Shown here: positions 24,815-33,878 of the stretch, piece after piece
How positions within the stretch are numbered: the stretch's first letter is position 1
Layout: each line of letters begins with the position of its first letter
Translations under genes and position numbers: made by a program
The notes under the pieces: model-generated
Told to the model about the DNA's origin: nothing
Database searches by the model: none
What the model saw: only the letters and a program-made list of their open reading frames with translations
Origin: DATBSK01 sp964501785
Lineage (GTDB): Bacteria; Actinomycetota; Acidimicrobiia; IMCC26256; PALSA-555
DNA length: 64,000 nt
Assembly: GCA_964501785.1 (NCBI GenBank)
Contig: CAZCUD010000013.1
Span: 1 to 64,000, forward strand
Direction of reading: 5' to 3'

Positions 24815-26869
24815 ATGCCGGACGACCTGGAAGCCGTGCGCAGCGCGGTCGAACGAGGTGAGTGGCTCCGAGCACTCGAGCTGCTCGACGGGCTCGGTGA
24901 GGCCGGGGGTGTCCCAGCCGCGCTCGAGCTGCGCGCCGCGGCCGCGTACGGATGTGGACGGCTCGAGGAGTGCGTGGGCGCCTGGGAGGCCCTCCACGCT
25001 GACGCCTTGACCGCGGGCGACGAGGAGGTGGCGGCGCGCGCCGCGGCGATGGTCGCCCTCCACCTCATGATCGACACCGGGCTGATGGCACCGGTGCGGG
25101 CCTGGTTGCGCACCGCCGACCGGCTCGTGGTGCAGCGCCCCGACTCACCGGTGCACGCGATGGTCGCGATGGTGCGCACGTACGAGCGGTTCATGTGCGG
25201 CGACATGGTGAGAGCGCGGACCGAGGCCGGACGTGCCATCGAGCTGGGCCAACGCCTCGACGTCCCGCCCGCGGTGGTGATCGGCCGCGTGGCGACGGCG
25301 CGCGTCGCCGTCCTCGACGGGGACGTCGCCACCGGCCTCGACCAGCTCGACGACGTGGCGGCGCTGCTGATGTCCGGGCAGGTCGATGCGCTCACGACCG
25401 GGATGATGTACTGCGAGCTCATCTGTGCAGCACAGGGGCTCGCGCTCTATGACCGAGCCGCCGAGTGGACCGAGGTGATGGAGCGGTGGCGACACGGCGC
25501 CGCCTTCGGAGGGATCCACGGGCGCTGCCGCGTCCACCGGGCCGAGATGCTGCGCCTGAGCGGGCCGGCCGACGAGGCGGAGACCGAGGCGCTGGGTGCG
25601 TGTGCAGAGCTGCGCCCGTGGATGCGGCGCGAGTTCGGCTGGCCACTCGCCGAGCTCGGCAACGTGCGGCTCCGCCGAGGCGACCTCGACGGCGCGGAGG
25701 AGGCCTTCACCGCTGCCCACGAGCACGGCTGGTGCCCGCATCCCGGACTGGCTCGCGTGCGACTCGCGAGGGGCGACGTCGCGGCCGCAACCGCGCTCAT
25801 CGACGACGCCATCCGCCACCCGTTGCGGATCCCGTCCAAGGAGCGGCCGCCGTCGGGTGAGCTCTATCTGGCCCCGCTGCTCGACGCCCAGGTGGAGATC
25901 GCAGTGGCCGCCGGCGACCTCGACACGGCTGCCGCAGCGAGCGAGCGACTCGTCACGATCGCTGAGACCTACGCGTGCAGCCCCTTCTTGGTGGCCAGCG
26001 CCCGACTAGCGCAAGCGCGCACCGCACTCCTCGCCGGCGACACCGACACCGCGATCTCGTCGGCGGCCGCGGCGGTCGAAGGGTGGGGAGCGTCCGGAGC
26101 CCCCTACGAGGTGGCGGTGGCTCGCATCGTGCTCGGCCAGGCCTATGAACGACACGGAAGCCCCGAGCCGGCGCTCTTGCAACTGCGCGCCGCGGCCGAG
26201 GCGTTCGCCGCGTACGGCGCCCCGCCCGCCGGGTCCGGGCCACGTGGTCGTCCCACCGAACCGAGCGCGGACGCGGCCACGCACGACGCCGTCTTCCGCG
26301 CCGAGGCCGGCATGCGACGGATCGCGTTCGCAGGGCGCGAGGTGCGCGTGCGCGACCTCAAGGGTTTCCGGTATCTCGAGCGGATGCTCGCCAGCGCGCA
26401 CCGCGAGTTCCACGTCCTGGACCTCGTCGCCGCCGAAGCTGGGACGTTGCCCGCCGGCGGGAGGGCCGATGGGCACGACGAGCTGAGCGTCGGACGTGGC
26501 GACACCGGCCTCCCGACGATCGACGACGAGGCCCGTCAGGCGTACCGTCGCCGACTGCAGGAGGTCGACGAGGATCTCGAGGACGCGAAGGCCGCCAACG
26601 ACCTCGCCCGGATCGAGCTCGCGGAGCGCGATCGCGACTTCCTGATCAGCGAGCTGTCGAGCGCGGTCGGGCTGGGCGGCCGACTGCGCAGCACGGGCGG
26701 GGACTCCGAGCGAGCAAGGAACAGCGTGAGTCGCTGCCTCCGCTATGCGATCGGTCAGCTCGATGTCGACCTGCCCTCCTTGGCCGAGCACCTGCGCGCG
26801 AGCGTCCAGATGGGTACGTACTGCGCTTACCGTCCCGATCCCTTCGTGACCGTCACCTGGAAGTCGTGA
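24815..26869 (+). CDS. Large TPR-type regulatory protein
   Basis: The protein of about 684 residues is mostly alpha-helical repeats: alternating LLDGLGEAGGVPAALELRAAAAYGCGRLEE-like segments resembling tetratricopeptides up to about residue 480. The C-terminal part (REVRVRDLKGFRYLERMLASAHREFHVLDLV and SVSRCLRYAIGQLDVDLPSLAEHLRA) matches a tail shared by many large actinobacterial SARP- or LuxR-like regulators. No kinase, nucleotide-binding or helix-turn-helix domain is evident, so it is probably a signalling adaptor. I chose ATG 24815 for its GGAG at five bases; ATG 24791 is possible. The promoter region carries the inverted repeat at 24750. Confidence 0.65.
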   Translation: MPDDLEAVRSAVERGEWLRALELLDGLGEAGGVPAALELRAAAAYGCGRLEECVGAWEALHADALTAGDEEVAARAAAMVALHLMIDTGLMAPVRAWLRTADRLVVQRPDSPVHAMVAMVRTYERFMCGDMVRARTEAGRAIELGQRLDVPPAVVIGRVATARVAVLDGDVATGLDQLDDVAALLMSGQVDALTTGMMYCELICAAQGLALYDRAAEWTEVMERWRHGAAFGGIHGRCRVHRAEMLRLSGPADEAETEALGACAELRPWMRREFGWPLAELGNVRLRRGDLDGAEEAFTAAHEHGWCPHPGLARVRLARGDVAAATALIDDAIRHPLRIPSKERPPSGELYLAPLLDAQVEIAVAAGDLDTAAAASERLVTIAETYACSPFLVASARLAQARTALLAGDTDTAISSAAAAVEGWGASGAPYEVAVARIVLGQAYERHGSPEPALLQLRAAAEAFAAYGAPPAGSGPRGRPTEPSADAATHDAVFRAEAGMRRIAFAGREVRVRDLKGFRYLERMLASAHREFHVLDLVAAEAGTLPAGGRADGHDELSVGRGDTGLPTIDDEARQAYRRRLQEVDEDLEDAKAANDLARIELAERDRDFLISELSSAVGLGGRLRSTGGDSERARNSVSRCLRYAIGQLDVDLPSLAEHLRASVQMGTYCAYRPDPFVTVTWKS

Positions 26870-26886
26870 TCGAGTTGTCGCGGGGC

Positions 26887-26964
26887 TAGCCTCCGCGCGT
26901 GCGGGACCTCTTCACGTGCGTCCCAGGGCACGGACACCTCGATCCGATGGTCCAGCTCGCGCGC
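26887..26964 (+). pseudogene. Remnant of a glycosyltransferase gene (start only)
   Basis: A leaderless promoter (TAGCCT 26887-26892, six bases, GTG 26899) leads into 22 codons reading RDLFTCVPGHGHLDPMVQLA. That matches the N-terminal nucleotide-sugar-transferase pattern of macrolide-type (GT-B) glycosyltransferases, with the GHGH turn. After 26964 the frame continues with non-family sequence (DRRGACSTTSREH) and runs antisense through the next gene. The rest of the gene is therefore lost, probably by a deletion that joined it to the end of the DinB-like gene at 27005. Confidence 0.6.
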
Positions 26965-27004
26965 GATCGACGAGGTGCGTGCTCAACGACCTCGCGGGAG
27001 CACA

Positions 27005-27625
27005 CTAGGGCTGGCGCCCGTTCCAGGCGACGAGCCGGTCGATCGCCGGTGCATCGTCGGGGACCTCGACCGCCGGACCGAACGGGTCCTCCCACTCGAT
27101 GCCGGGCGGGAGCGACGCGGCGAACGCCGCCCACATCTCGGAGCGATCGGCGGTCGGGAGCTGCGCACGGATCGCCTCGTCGGCCAGCGCGACGACGTCG
27201 GCGTCGAACGCCGGCGACTGCCCGCTTCCCTGCGCGAGGTCCCACGCGTGCACGACGACCTCGTTCGTCCAGACGCCGAGCACCTCGCGCCCCGGGAAGG
27301 TCCCCCAGGGCAGGTCCGTCGCTCGGTCGAGCGTCGCGTCGTCGCGCCAGGCCTCCTCGGCAGCACGACGGGCGGCTCGCCAGGCCTCGGCGAACCCGTC
27401 GTCGGCGACGTCGGGTGCGCCCTCGGGCCAGGTCATCGGCGACTCGCCCCGTCCGGCGGCCGCGACCCGGCGCAGCACCGTGACGAGGTGCTCGAGCAGG
27501 TCGCGGACCTCCATTCCCGCGGGAGTCGGGTCGTGGAGACGCTCCGGCGGCACGCCGTCGATGACGTCGGCCGCGAGGTCGAGGGCCTTCTCGAAGGTCG
27601 GGCGGGGATCAGCTGTCGTCGTCAT
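27005..27625 (-). CDS. TIGR03086-type DinB-superfamily protein, putative mycothiol-dependent
   Basis: The 206-residue protein has DPTPAGMEVRDLLEHLVTVL and VVVHAWDLAQGSGQ, the His-containing motifs of the TIGR03086 family, and ends with AIDRLVAWNGR. It is a paralogue of the protein encoded at 24138. ATG 27625 is chosen because GGAGG lies nine bases upstream; an ATG three codons earlier sits directly on that site. It is divergent from the WYL regulator gene, with a palindrome between them, so it may be a target of that regulator. Confidence 0.83.
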   Translation of the reverse strand: MTTTADPRPTFEKALDLAADVIDGVPPERLHDPTPAGMEVRDLLEHLVTVLRRVAAAGRGESPMTWPEGAPDVADDGFAEAWRAARRAAEEAWRDDATLDRATDLPWGTFPGREVLGVWTNEVVVHAWDLAQGSGQSPAFDADVVALADEAIRAQLPTADRSEMWAAFAASLPPGIEWEDPFGPAVEVPDDAPAIDRLVAWNGRQP

Positions 27626-27650
27626 GACCGGCATCCTCCGCGTCGAAATC

Positions 27651-27679
27651 GGTCAACCTGTGACCAGTTTCTCTGAGAA
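27651..27679. promoter_or_regulatory. Palindromes in the divergent region before the WYL regulator
   Basis: GGTCA-N5-TGACC (27651-27665) and TTCTC-T-GAGAA (27669-27679) lie in the 63-bp gap between the DinB-like and WYL genes. Either could bind the WYL regulator. No -10 box of the leaderless type is evident for the GTG at 27689. Confidence 0.4.
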
Positions 27680-27688
27680 GATCCGAAC

Positions 27689-28648
27689 GTGCGAGCCGAC
27701 CGACTCGTGGCCGTGTTGCTGCTCCTGCAGCAGCGAGGGAAGGTCACGGCCGCGGAGGTGGCGGCCGAGCTGGAGGTCTCGGAGCGCACCGCCCGGCGCG
27801 ACCTCGACGCGCTCGGTGCCGCCGGCCTCCCCGTCTACTCGCTGCGTGGCCGTGGTGGCGGCTGGCGCCTCGCCGGCGGTGGCTCGATCGACCTGAGTGG
27901 GCTGACCGACGCCGAGACCCGCGCGCTCTTCGCGCTCGCCGGCCCGCGCGCTGCCACACCCGAGGTGAAGGCGGCGCTCCGAAAGCTCGTGCGAGCGCTG
28001 CCCGAGCCGCTGCGTGATCGCGCGCTCGCGGTGTCCGATCGCCTGGTCGTCGATCCCTCGGGTTGGGACCGCCCGGCCCGCGGCCGCCCGCCGGCGCAGC
28101 TCCCGATCGTCGAGCAGGCGACCATCGACGGTGAGCAGCTCCGCATCGCGTACGTCGCGCGCGACGGCGCCTCCTCCGAGCGCGTGGTCCACCCGCTCGG
28201 GCTCGCGGCCAAGGGGAGCACCTGGTACCTGTTCGCCGAGACCGACGCAGGCCGACGCGCGTTCCGGGTCGATCGCATCACGGCTGCGACACCGACCGGG
28301 CAGCCGGCTGACCGACCCGACGACTTCGACCTCGCGGCGACCTGGAGCCGCTTCGTCGACGACGTCGACCAGATGCGCACGCCGCTGATCGCGACGGGCC
28401 GCGCCGCGCCCGAGATCGTGCCCGCGCTGCGTGCGGTGCTCGGTACCCGGCTGCGGGTGAGTGCCCCTGCCGACGACTTGCCGGACACGTGGGTCGAGAT
28501 CGTGCTGCGCGGTCACCGCGTCGAGTCCCTCGCTACCGAGCTCGCCGGCTTCGCGGCCGCCGTCGAGATCACCGGACCGAGCGAGCTCCGTCAGGAGCTG
28601 GCCACGATCGGCCGCTCACTCGCCGCGACCTACTCCGACTCCTCGTGA
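27689..28648 (+). CDS. WYL-domain transcriptional regulator
   Basis: The 319-residue protein begins with a DeoR-type winged helix (RLVAVLLLLQQRGKVTAAEVAAELEVSERTARRDLDAL). It continues into a WYL domain (STWYLFAETDAGRRAFRVDRI) and ends with a WCX-like extension (VEIVLRGHRVESLATELAG). WYL domains bind nucleic acids or nucleotides, and actinobacterial members such as PafBC and DriD regulate stress genes. It is transcribed away from the DinB-like gene. Confidence 0.88.
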   Translation: MRADRLVAVLLLLQQRGKVTAAEVAAELEVSERTARRDLDALGAAGLPVYSLRGRGGGWRLAGGGSIDLSGLTDAETRALFALAGPRAATPEVKAALRKLVRALPEPLRDRALAVSDRLVVDPSGWDRPARGRPPAQLPIVEQATIDGEQLRIAYVARDGASSERVVHPLGLAAKGSTWYLFAETDAGRRAFRVDRITAATPTGQPADRPDDFDLAATWSRFVDDVDQMRTPLIATGRAAPEIVPALRAVLGTRLRVSAPADDLPDTWVEIVLRGHRVESLATELAGFAAAVEITGPSELRQELATIGRSLAATYSDSS

Positions 28649-28757
28649 CGGTCAGGGTGCGACGAACGAGGCGAGCCCGAGCCCGGGCACCGAGGGCGTG
28701 GAGAGGCGCCGGACATGTCGGGGTGCGCCGTCGAGCGATCGTGGATAGGTTCACGTG

Positions 28758-29378
28758 ATGGGCTTGTTCCGGCGCGAGAAGAAGGCCGGAGCGGCCGCTG
28801 GAAGTGGCGCCACCGCGGTGGTCGTGGCATCGCGGTACGGGAAGAACGTCGAGCACGCGACAGGCGTGCAGACGAACGTCTCCGAGGAGTCGAACGAGCT
28901 GTGGGCGCTCGGACGGGGGACGATCCCGCACGTGCTTACCCTCGAGGTGACGACGCCGGACGCCGACCCCTTCGAGGTCGAGGGCGCGTACCGCGTCCCG
29001 GCCAAGGCGACGCCCTCGAGCAACGTGCTCCCGGCCGGCATCGAGGTGCCGGTCGTCGTCGACCCGACCACCCGAGCGGTGGAGATCGACTGGGACGCGT
29101 TCTTCGCCCGGTCGGGCTGGAAGAACGAGGTGAAGCGGGCGGCCGCGCAGCAACAGATGGCGAACGAGCGCGAGCGGTTCGAGGCCGACACCCCGATGAA
29201 GGACGCCACGTGGGATGCCGCCCGACAGGCGATCCCGGTGTGGCTCGGCGCGGTGCGCGGCGGCCAGATGACCCGCGCCTCGGTCGAGGAGGAGCTCGAC
29301 GGATTCCTCGCCCGCGGGCACATGGATCCCGCGGACGCCGCCGACCTCCGCCGCCAGATGGACGCCGAAGGCCTCTAG
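28758..29378 (+). CDS. Uncharacterised protein with short C-terminal SHOCT-like helix
   Basis: I do not recognise this 206-residue protein. The first 20 residues are basic (GLFRREKKAG) and not hydrophobic enough for a signal. A central beta-rich part has RGTIPHVLTLEVTTPDADPFEVEGAYRVP and VPVVVDPTTRAVEIDWD. The end, RASVEEELDGFLARGHMDPADAADLRRQMDAEGL, resembles SHOCT-type short C-terminal helices. ATG 28758 is set by TAGGTT (28746-28751), which ends six bases before it. A hairpin with GCGACG/CGTCGC arms lies just after the stop (29380-29401). Confidence 0.65.
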   Translation: MGLFRREKKAGAAAGSGATAVVVASRYGKNVEHATGVQTNVSEESNELWALGRGTIPHVLTLEVTTPDADPFEVEGAYRVPAKATPSSNVLPAGIEVPVVVDPTTRAVEIDWDAFFARSGWKNEVKRAAAQQQMANERERFEADTPMKDATWDAARQAIPVWLGAVRGGQMTRASVEEELDGFLARGHMDPADAADLRRQMDAEGL

Positions 29379-29379
29379 C

Positions 29380-29401
29380 GCGACGGCCGGCCGCGCGTCG
29401 C
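29380..29401. terminator. Possible terminator hairpin
   Basis: GCGACG (29380-29385) pairs with CGTCGC (29396-29401) over a GC-rich loop containing GGCCGGCC, right after the preceding stop codon. Confidence 0.35.
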
Positions 29402-29539
29402 GAGCACGCGGCGGTCGCGCAGGCGACAGTGGTGCGTGGTCAAGTCGGGACCGCGACGCGCCCGGCGCGTGCGAGACTGGAGCCTCCCGCTCCGCCGGTC
29501 GAGCGGACCCGTTCGGCCCATTTCGTCAGGACGATTCGC

Positions 29540-31147
29540 GTGCTCACCATTCGAGATCTCTCGGTCGAGATCGGGGGCACGACGATCGTCGAGGGGGTGA
29601 CCACCCAGGTCGGCCCGGGCGAGAAGATCGGACTGGTCGGACGCAACGGCGCGGGCAAGACCACGCTCCTGCGCGTCCTCGGCGGCGTCACCGCGCCTCG
29701 CAAGGGCACGGTCCGGCGCCCTCAGGCGTCGGGGTACCTCTCGCAGGACCCGCGCAGTGACGCCGTCCCGGACGACACGAGCTGCCTCGCCCACGTCCTC
29801 GCGGGCCAGGGCCTCGACCGGATCCAGGACGATCTCGAGAAGGCGCGAGTCGCGGTCGACGAGGACGCGTCGACCGCCAACGTGGCGCGCTTCACCGAGC
29901 TCCAGGAGCGCTTCGAGGCTGCCGGTGGCTACGCCGCCGAGTCGGAGGTGCGGCGGCTCGCCGCGGGCGTCGGGCTCGCCGACGACCGGCTCGACCTCAC
30001 GCTGCGGGCGCTCTCGGGTGGGGAGCGCCGGCGCCTCGAGCTCGTGCGCATCCTGTTCGCCGGCAGCGACCTGCTCCTGCTCGACGAGCCGACCAACCAC
30101 CTCGACGCCGACGCCCGATCGTGGCTCCTGTCGATGCTGCGTGCCTACCGAGGCGCGCTCATCGTCGTGAGTCACGACCTCGACCTGCTCGACGACGCGA
30201 TCACGCGGGTGATGCACGTCGACCGCCCCGCCGACGATCGACCGGGCCGGGTCGTCGAGTACAAGGGCACCTACTCCGAGTACCTCGCAGCTCGCGAGGC
30301 CGAGGAGCAGCGACAGCTGAAGACGGCGAAGCGCCAGAGCGCGGAGATCCGACGGCTCTCGACCCTCGCGGACGCGATGCGAGGCCAGACCGCGAAGCGC
30401 GCGCGCGTCGCCCACACGCTCGACCGTCGGGTCGCCAGGATCGAGGCCGAGCGCGTCGATGCGCCGAAGCGTCGGCGTGCACTGGCGCTGCGGTTCCCGA
30501 CCCCACCGCGCGCGGCTCGGACGGTGCTGACCGCCACCGAGGTGTGGAAGGCATTCGGCACGAAGGACGTGTTCTCCGACCTGAGCTTCGACGTCGGGCG
30601 AGGCGAGCGGTTGCTCGTCATGGGGTTCAACGGCGCGGGGAAGACGACCCTGCTCAAGGTGCTCGCCGGCAGCCTCGAGCCCGAGCTCGGCGAGGTCACG
30701 CTCGGCACCAACGTGTCGCTCGGCTACTACGCGCAGGAGCACGAGGGGATCGTCCCCGGCGAGACGCTCCTCACGCACATGCGCGACGCCTCACCGCTCG
30801 GAGAGGGCGAGCTGCGTGGCCTGCTCGGCATGTTCGGGCTCACCGGCGGACGAGCCTTCCAGGACGCCGCCACCCTGTCGGGCGGCGAGAAGACCAAGCT
30901 CGCGCTCGCCCAGCTCGTCGCGGGTCGACACAACCTGCTGCTCCTCGACGAGCCGACGAACAACCTCGATCCCGGTGCGCGTCAGGCCGCGGGCGATGCG
31001 CTCGCGGCGTGGCCCGGCACCATGATCGTCGTGAGCCACGACGTCGAGTTCGTCAAGGCACTGGCGCCCGACCGGGTCCTGCTCATGCCCGAGGGCACCC
31101 TCGACTACTTCGACGAATCGATGCTGGAGTACGTCGCGCTCGCGTAG
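29540..31147 (+). CDS. ABC-F family ATPase
   Basis: The 535-residue protein has two ABC domains and no membrane segments. The first has Walker A GLVGRNGAGKTT, signature LSGGERRR and Walker B LLLLDEPTNHLD. The second has Walker A VMGFNGAGKTT, signature LSGGEKTK and Walker B LLLLDEPTNNLD. A charged linker (EEQRQLKTAKRQSAEIRRL) joins them. ABC-F proteins act on the ribosome as translation factors or antibiotic-protection factors. GTG 29540 has AGGA eight bases upstream. A decayed copy of the last part of such a gene lies at 37130-37198. Confidence 0.9.
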   Translation: MLTIRDLSVEIGGTTIVEGVTTQVGPGEKIGLVGRNGAGKTTLLRVLGGVTAPRKGTVRRPQASGYLSQDPRSDAVPDDTSCLAHVLAGQGLDRIQDDLEKARVAVDEDASTANVARFTELQERFEAAGGYAAESEVRRLAAGVGLADDRLDLTLRALSGGERRRLELVRILFAGSDLLLLDEPTNHLDADARSWLLSMLRAYRGALIVVSHDLDLLDDAITRVMHVDRPADDRPGRVVEYKGTYSEYLAAREAEEQRQLKTAKRQSAEIRRLSTLADAMRGQTAKRARVAHTLDRRVARIEAERVDAPKRRRALALRFPTPPRAARTVLTATEVWKAFGTKDVFSDLSFDVGRGERLLVMGFNGAGKTTLLKVLAGSLEPELGEVTLGTNVSLGYYAQEHEGIVPGETLLTHMRDASPLGEGELRGLLGMFGLTGGRAFQDAATLSGGEKTKLALAQLVAGRHNLLLLDEPTNNLDPGARQAAGDALAAWPGTMIVVSHDVEFVKALAPDRVLLMPEGTLDYFDESMLEYVALA

Positions 31148-31242
31148 ACGCGCTGGCCGGCGCTCTCGTCGGGAGTCACCGTCCAACCGGGCATCTCGGC
31201 ACCGTCGATCTCGACGATCAGACAGGTCCTGACCCGACGCAG

Positions 31243-31809
31243 CTACAGATCGTCGGTCTCGGCCCACGCGGGGAGCGTGAGGCCCTCGTCGAGCTGCACA
31301 CGCAGCGTCCGGAGCGCGATCGAGATCAGGGCGTACTGGCCGATCGTGAAGACGAGGTCGAGGAGCTCCGGCTCCGTGTAGCGGTCGGCGAGCGCCGACC
31401 AGGTCGCGTCACCGATGCGCATGCGTTCGGCGATCTCGTCGCACGCGTCGACGAGCGCGGCCTCGCCCGGCTCCCAGTCGTGCGAGCCGGCGTCCTGGAG
31501 CGCGTCGATCTCGGCGGCGTCGAGGACGTCGAGCCGTGTCGAGAGCGCGACGTGCTGCGCCCATGCGTAGCCGCAGCGCCAGTCGAACGCGCAACGCAGG
31601 ATCAGGATCTGCCGATCGCGAGGCGCGAGCGTCGACCCGGGGATGACGTGCGTGGCGAACGGGAGCCACGCCGTGTACAGCTCCGCGTGCCTGCCGAACG
31701 TGAGGTGCATGTTCGGCGGCGGGTTCCCGAGCGCGTCCATGAGGACATAGAGCTCCTCGACCTCGGACGCTGCCTCTTCGCGTCGCATGGGCGGGATCCG
31801 GGGCTGCAC
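31243..31809 (-). CDS. Carboxymuconolactone decarboxylase-family (AhpD-like) protein
   Basis: This 188-residue all-helical protein belongs to the CMD/AhpD superfamily: YVLMDALGNPPPNMHLTFGRHAELY, then RDRQILILRCAFDWRCGYAWAQHVALS. In AhpD-type proteins the second segment carries a CxxC pair with a nearby His; here one Cys of the pair appears to be replaced (CAFDWRCGYAW). Such proteins act as gamma-carboxymuconolactone decarboxylases or as thiol peroxidases. I chose GTG 31809, which has AGAGG upstream; GTG 31815 is almost as good. Confidence 0.78.
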   Translation of the reverse strand: MQPRIPPMRREEAASEVEELYVLMDALGNPPPNMHLTFGRHAELYTAWLPFATHVIPGSTLAPRDRQILILRCAFDWRCGYAWAQHVALSTRLDVLDAAEIDALQDAGSHDWEPGEAALVDACDEIAERMRIGDATWSALADRYTEPELLDLVFTIGQYALISIALRTLRVQLDEGLTLPAWAETDDL

Positions 31810-31946
31810 GGTCACCTCTCGCTCGCGTCCTGCGGACACGCCGTCGCGCTGCCCGGACAGTACGCGTCGTCGACATCCGTTGCCGCGACCGAGCTGCGAG
31901 CCATCGCTGACCGCTGATCCGACGACGGGAGGGATACGGCCCGAGC

Positions 31947-33491
31947 TCAACCCTTGTACGCGGGCCCGACGTCCATCGTGACGTCCCAGTCCTGCCCGTA
32001 GCGCTCCTTGAAGAGCAGGTAGCGCGAGACCATCGCCTGCCCGGTGCCGCCGTTCCACAGGTCGTAACGAGGGTCGGAGTGCTCCGCGAAGAACTGGCCG
32101 AGGCGCTCGGTGAGGCGGGCGACCGTGGCGGCGTGCTCGGGAACCTGGGCGATGTTGTGCCATTGCTCGGGATCCGCGATCAGGTCGTAGAGCTCGGGTG
32201 CACCGGTGCCGTCGAGGTGCTGGGTGAAGAGGTGCTCGCGCGTGCGGATCGATCGCGCGGTCTCGGCCTCGAAGAACGCCTCGTCCTCCCAGTGCTCGAG
32301 CGGTTCGCCGCGCAGCGCCGCCGCGAAGCTGCGTCCCGGCGAGCCGACGACGGCGCCGTCGCGCACGCCGACGTGGTCGAGGATCGTGGGTAGCAGGTCG
32401 TAGTGCGACACGACCCGATCGACGATCTGCTGAGCCCGCACCGCGCCGGGGCGCCGCACGATCAGCGGCACGCGGAACGTGACGTCGTGCATGAACGGCG
32501 GATCGGTCCACTGCGGGTGCCCCCACAGCCCGCGCTGACCGTAGGGGTTGCCCTGGTCGGTGGTGACGACGACGAGGGTCTCCTCGGTGAGTCCCTCGGC
32601 GTCGAGCGCATCGACGACTCGACCGATGGCGTGGTCGACGAGCGAGTTCTGCGCCGCCACGTTGGCGCGAGTGGCTTGGTCGTTGTGCATGCGCACCGTC
32701 CACCACACGTTGTTGAAGGCACTCGCGAGCGTGTACTCCTCACGTACGTCCAAGTCGAAGTCGAAGGGCACGGCCAGCGAGCGGATGATGCGGTCGTCGA
32801 CCGGCGGGAACGGACGGAACGATCGCCCGGCGAACCGCTCGTAGAAGGGGTTGGCCGGGTCCGCGCCGACCACCGTCGGCGGCAGCACGTAGGGACCGTC
32901 GTAGTTCACCTGCAAGAAGAAGGGGCGGTCCCGATCGCGGTCGGCCAGGAACCGGATCGCGCGATCGCTGAAGTGCTCGACGATGTGCTGGCCGGTGATC
33001 CGCTCGATCGCACCGTCGGCGTACACCTCGTTGTCGTAGAAGTCGACGGTGTGCCCCTTGGTGAAGGCCACCCAGTGGTCGAAGCCGTGCCCGGGCTGCC
33101 GGAAGTTCCCGAGGTGCCACTTGCCGACCATGGCGGTCGCGTAACCGTGCTCGCGCAGCGTGTACGGCAGCGTCGGGAACTCGCGCGTCACGTCGTAGTC
33201 GTCGGGCTTCGGCAGGACGTCGTCGTCGGGCATCGCGATGTGCACACCGTGTTGTGACGGCATCAGCCCGGTAAGGATCGAGGCACGCGTCGGAGAGCAG
33301 AGACCGCTCGTGCAGAACGCGCGGAGGAACAATGCGCCTTCGCGCGAGAGCCGATCCATCCGCGGCGTCTCGTGCTCGACGTTGCCGTAGCAGCCCAGCG
33401 AGTCGGCTGACTGGTTGTCGGTCACCAGCATCACGACGTTCGGTCGCGATTCGGGGGACCGAGCGCCCGCCCCGCCCTGTCGGTCGGCCAT
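31947..33491 (-). CDS. Type I sulfatase (formylglycine-dependent)
   Basis: The third sulfatase of the window, 514 residues. The catalytic motif is CSPTR (Cys65) followed by ASILTG, with NVVMLVTDNQSADSLGCYGN at the N-terminus and VVTTDQGNPYGQRGLWGHP as second metal block. In that block the usual Asp-His of the family is replaced by Asp-Gln, which may lower activity or mark a distinct branch. No signal peptide is visible. ATG 33491 has GGGGG six bases upstream; the ATG two codons earlier is too close to it. It is not flanked by the TetR palindrome, so it is not part of that regulon on present evidence. Confidence 0.9.
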   Translation of the reverse strand: MADRQGGAGARSPESRPNVVMLVTDNQSADSLGCYGNVEHETPRMDRLSREGALFLRAFCTSGLCSPTRASILTGLMPSQHGVHIAMPDDDVLPKPDDYDVTREFPTLPYTLREHGYATAMVGKWHLGNFRQPGHGFDHWVAFTKGHTVDFYDNEVYADGAIERITGQHIVEHFSDRAIRFLADRDRDRPFFLQVNYDGPYVLPPTVVGADPANPFYERFAGRSFRPFPPVDDRIIRSLAVPFDFDLDVREEYTLASAFNNVWWTVRMHNDQATRANVAAQNSLVDHAIGRVVDALDAEGLTEETLVVVTTDQGNPYGQRGLWGHPQWTDPPFMHDVTFRVPLIVRRPGAVRAQQIVDRVVSHYDLLPTILDHVGVRDGAVVGSPGRSFAAALRGEPLEHWEDEAFFEAETARSIRTREHLFTQHLDGTGAPELYDLIADPEQWHNIAQVPEHAATVARLTERLGQFFAEHSDPRYDLWNGGTGQAMVSRYLLFKERYGQDWDVTMDVGPAYKG

Positions 33492-33516
33492 AGTCATCCC
33501 CCGCCGCGTCCGCAGG

Positions 33517-33837
33517 TTACATCGCCTCCTTCACGCCACGCGAGATCAGCAGCGCGTTCATCGGATAGCTCGTGGCGAAGCCGATGGTCATGCCGACCTG
33601 CATCAGGAACCAGAAGGTGACGGAGGTGGCGGTGAGGTGCGGATCGGGGAAGAAGACCCACCACATCAGCGCCATCCACCCGAACAGGCCGATCTCGAAC
33701 GCCGTCAGCGACCAGACGTCTGCCTTCGCGGCGCGGCCCAGGAGCACCCGCGTCCGGTCGGACGACATCGCACGGATCGCGGCGAACTGGAAGATGATCC
33801 CGAGCATCATCCAGACGACGGCGACGACCTGCAACAC
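33517..33837 (-). CDS. Small membrane protein, DUF4396-like
   Basis: The 106-residue protein has three hydrophobic helices: VVAVVWMMLGIIFQFAAI at the N-terminus, LTAFEIGLFGWMALMWWVFF in the middle and VTFWFLMQVGMTIGFATSYP near the end. The ending PMNALLISRGVKEAM resembles the C-terminus of DUF4396 proteins. Its stop lies 25 bp from the start of the sulfatase gene, so the two may be co-transcribed. The function is unknown. Confidence 0.68.
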   Translation of the reverse strand: MLQVVAVVWMMLGIIFQFAAIRAMSSDRTRVLLGRAAKADVWSLTAFEIGLFGWMALMWWVFFPDPHLTATSVTFWFLMQVGMTIGFATSYPMNALLISRGVKEAM

Positions 33838-33878
33838 CGCTCGGGGACCTTACCGTCGCCCGTTCTGCGGTCGGCGCG

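Noticed and set aside
26899..27483. The whole open frame after the glycosyltransferase start as one gene
   Set aside because: After 22 codons it loses all resemblance and runs antisense through a well-supported DinB-like gene.
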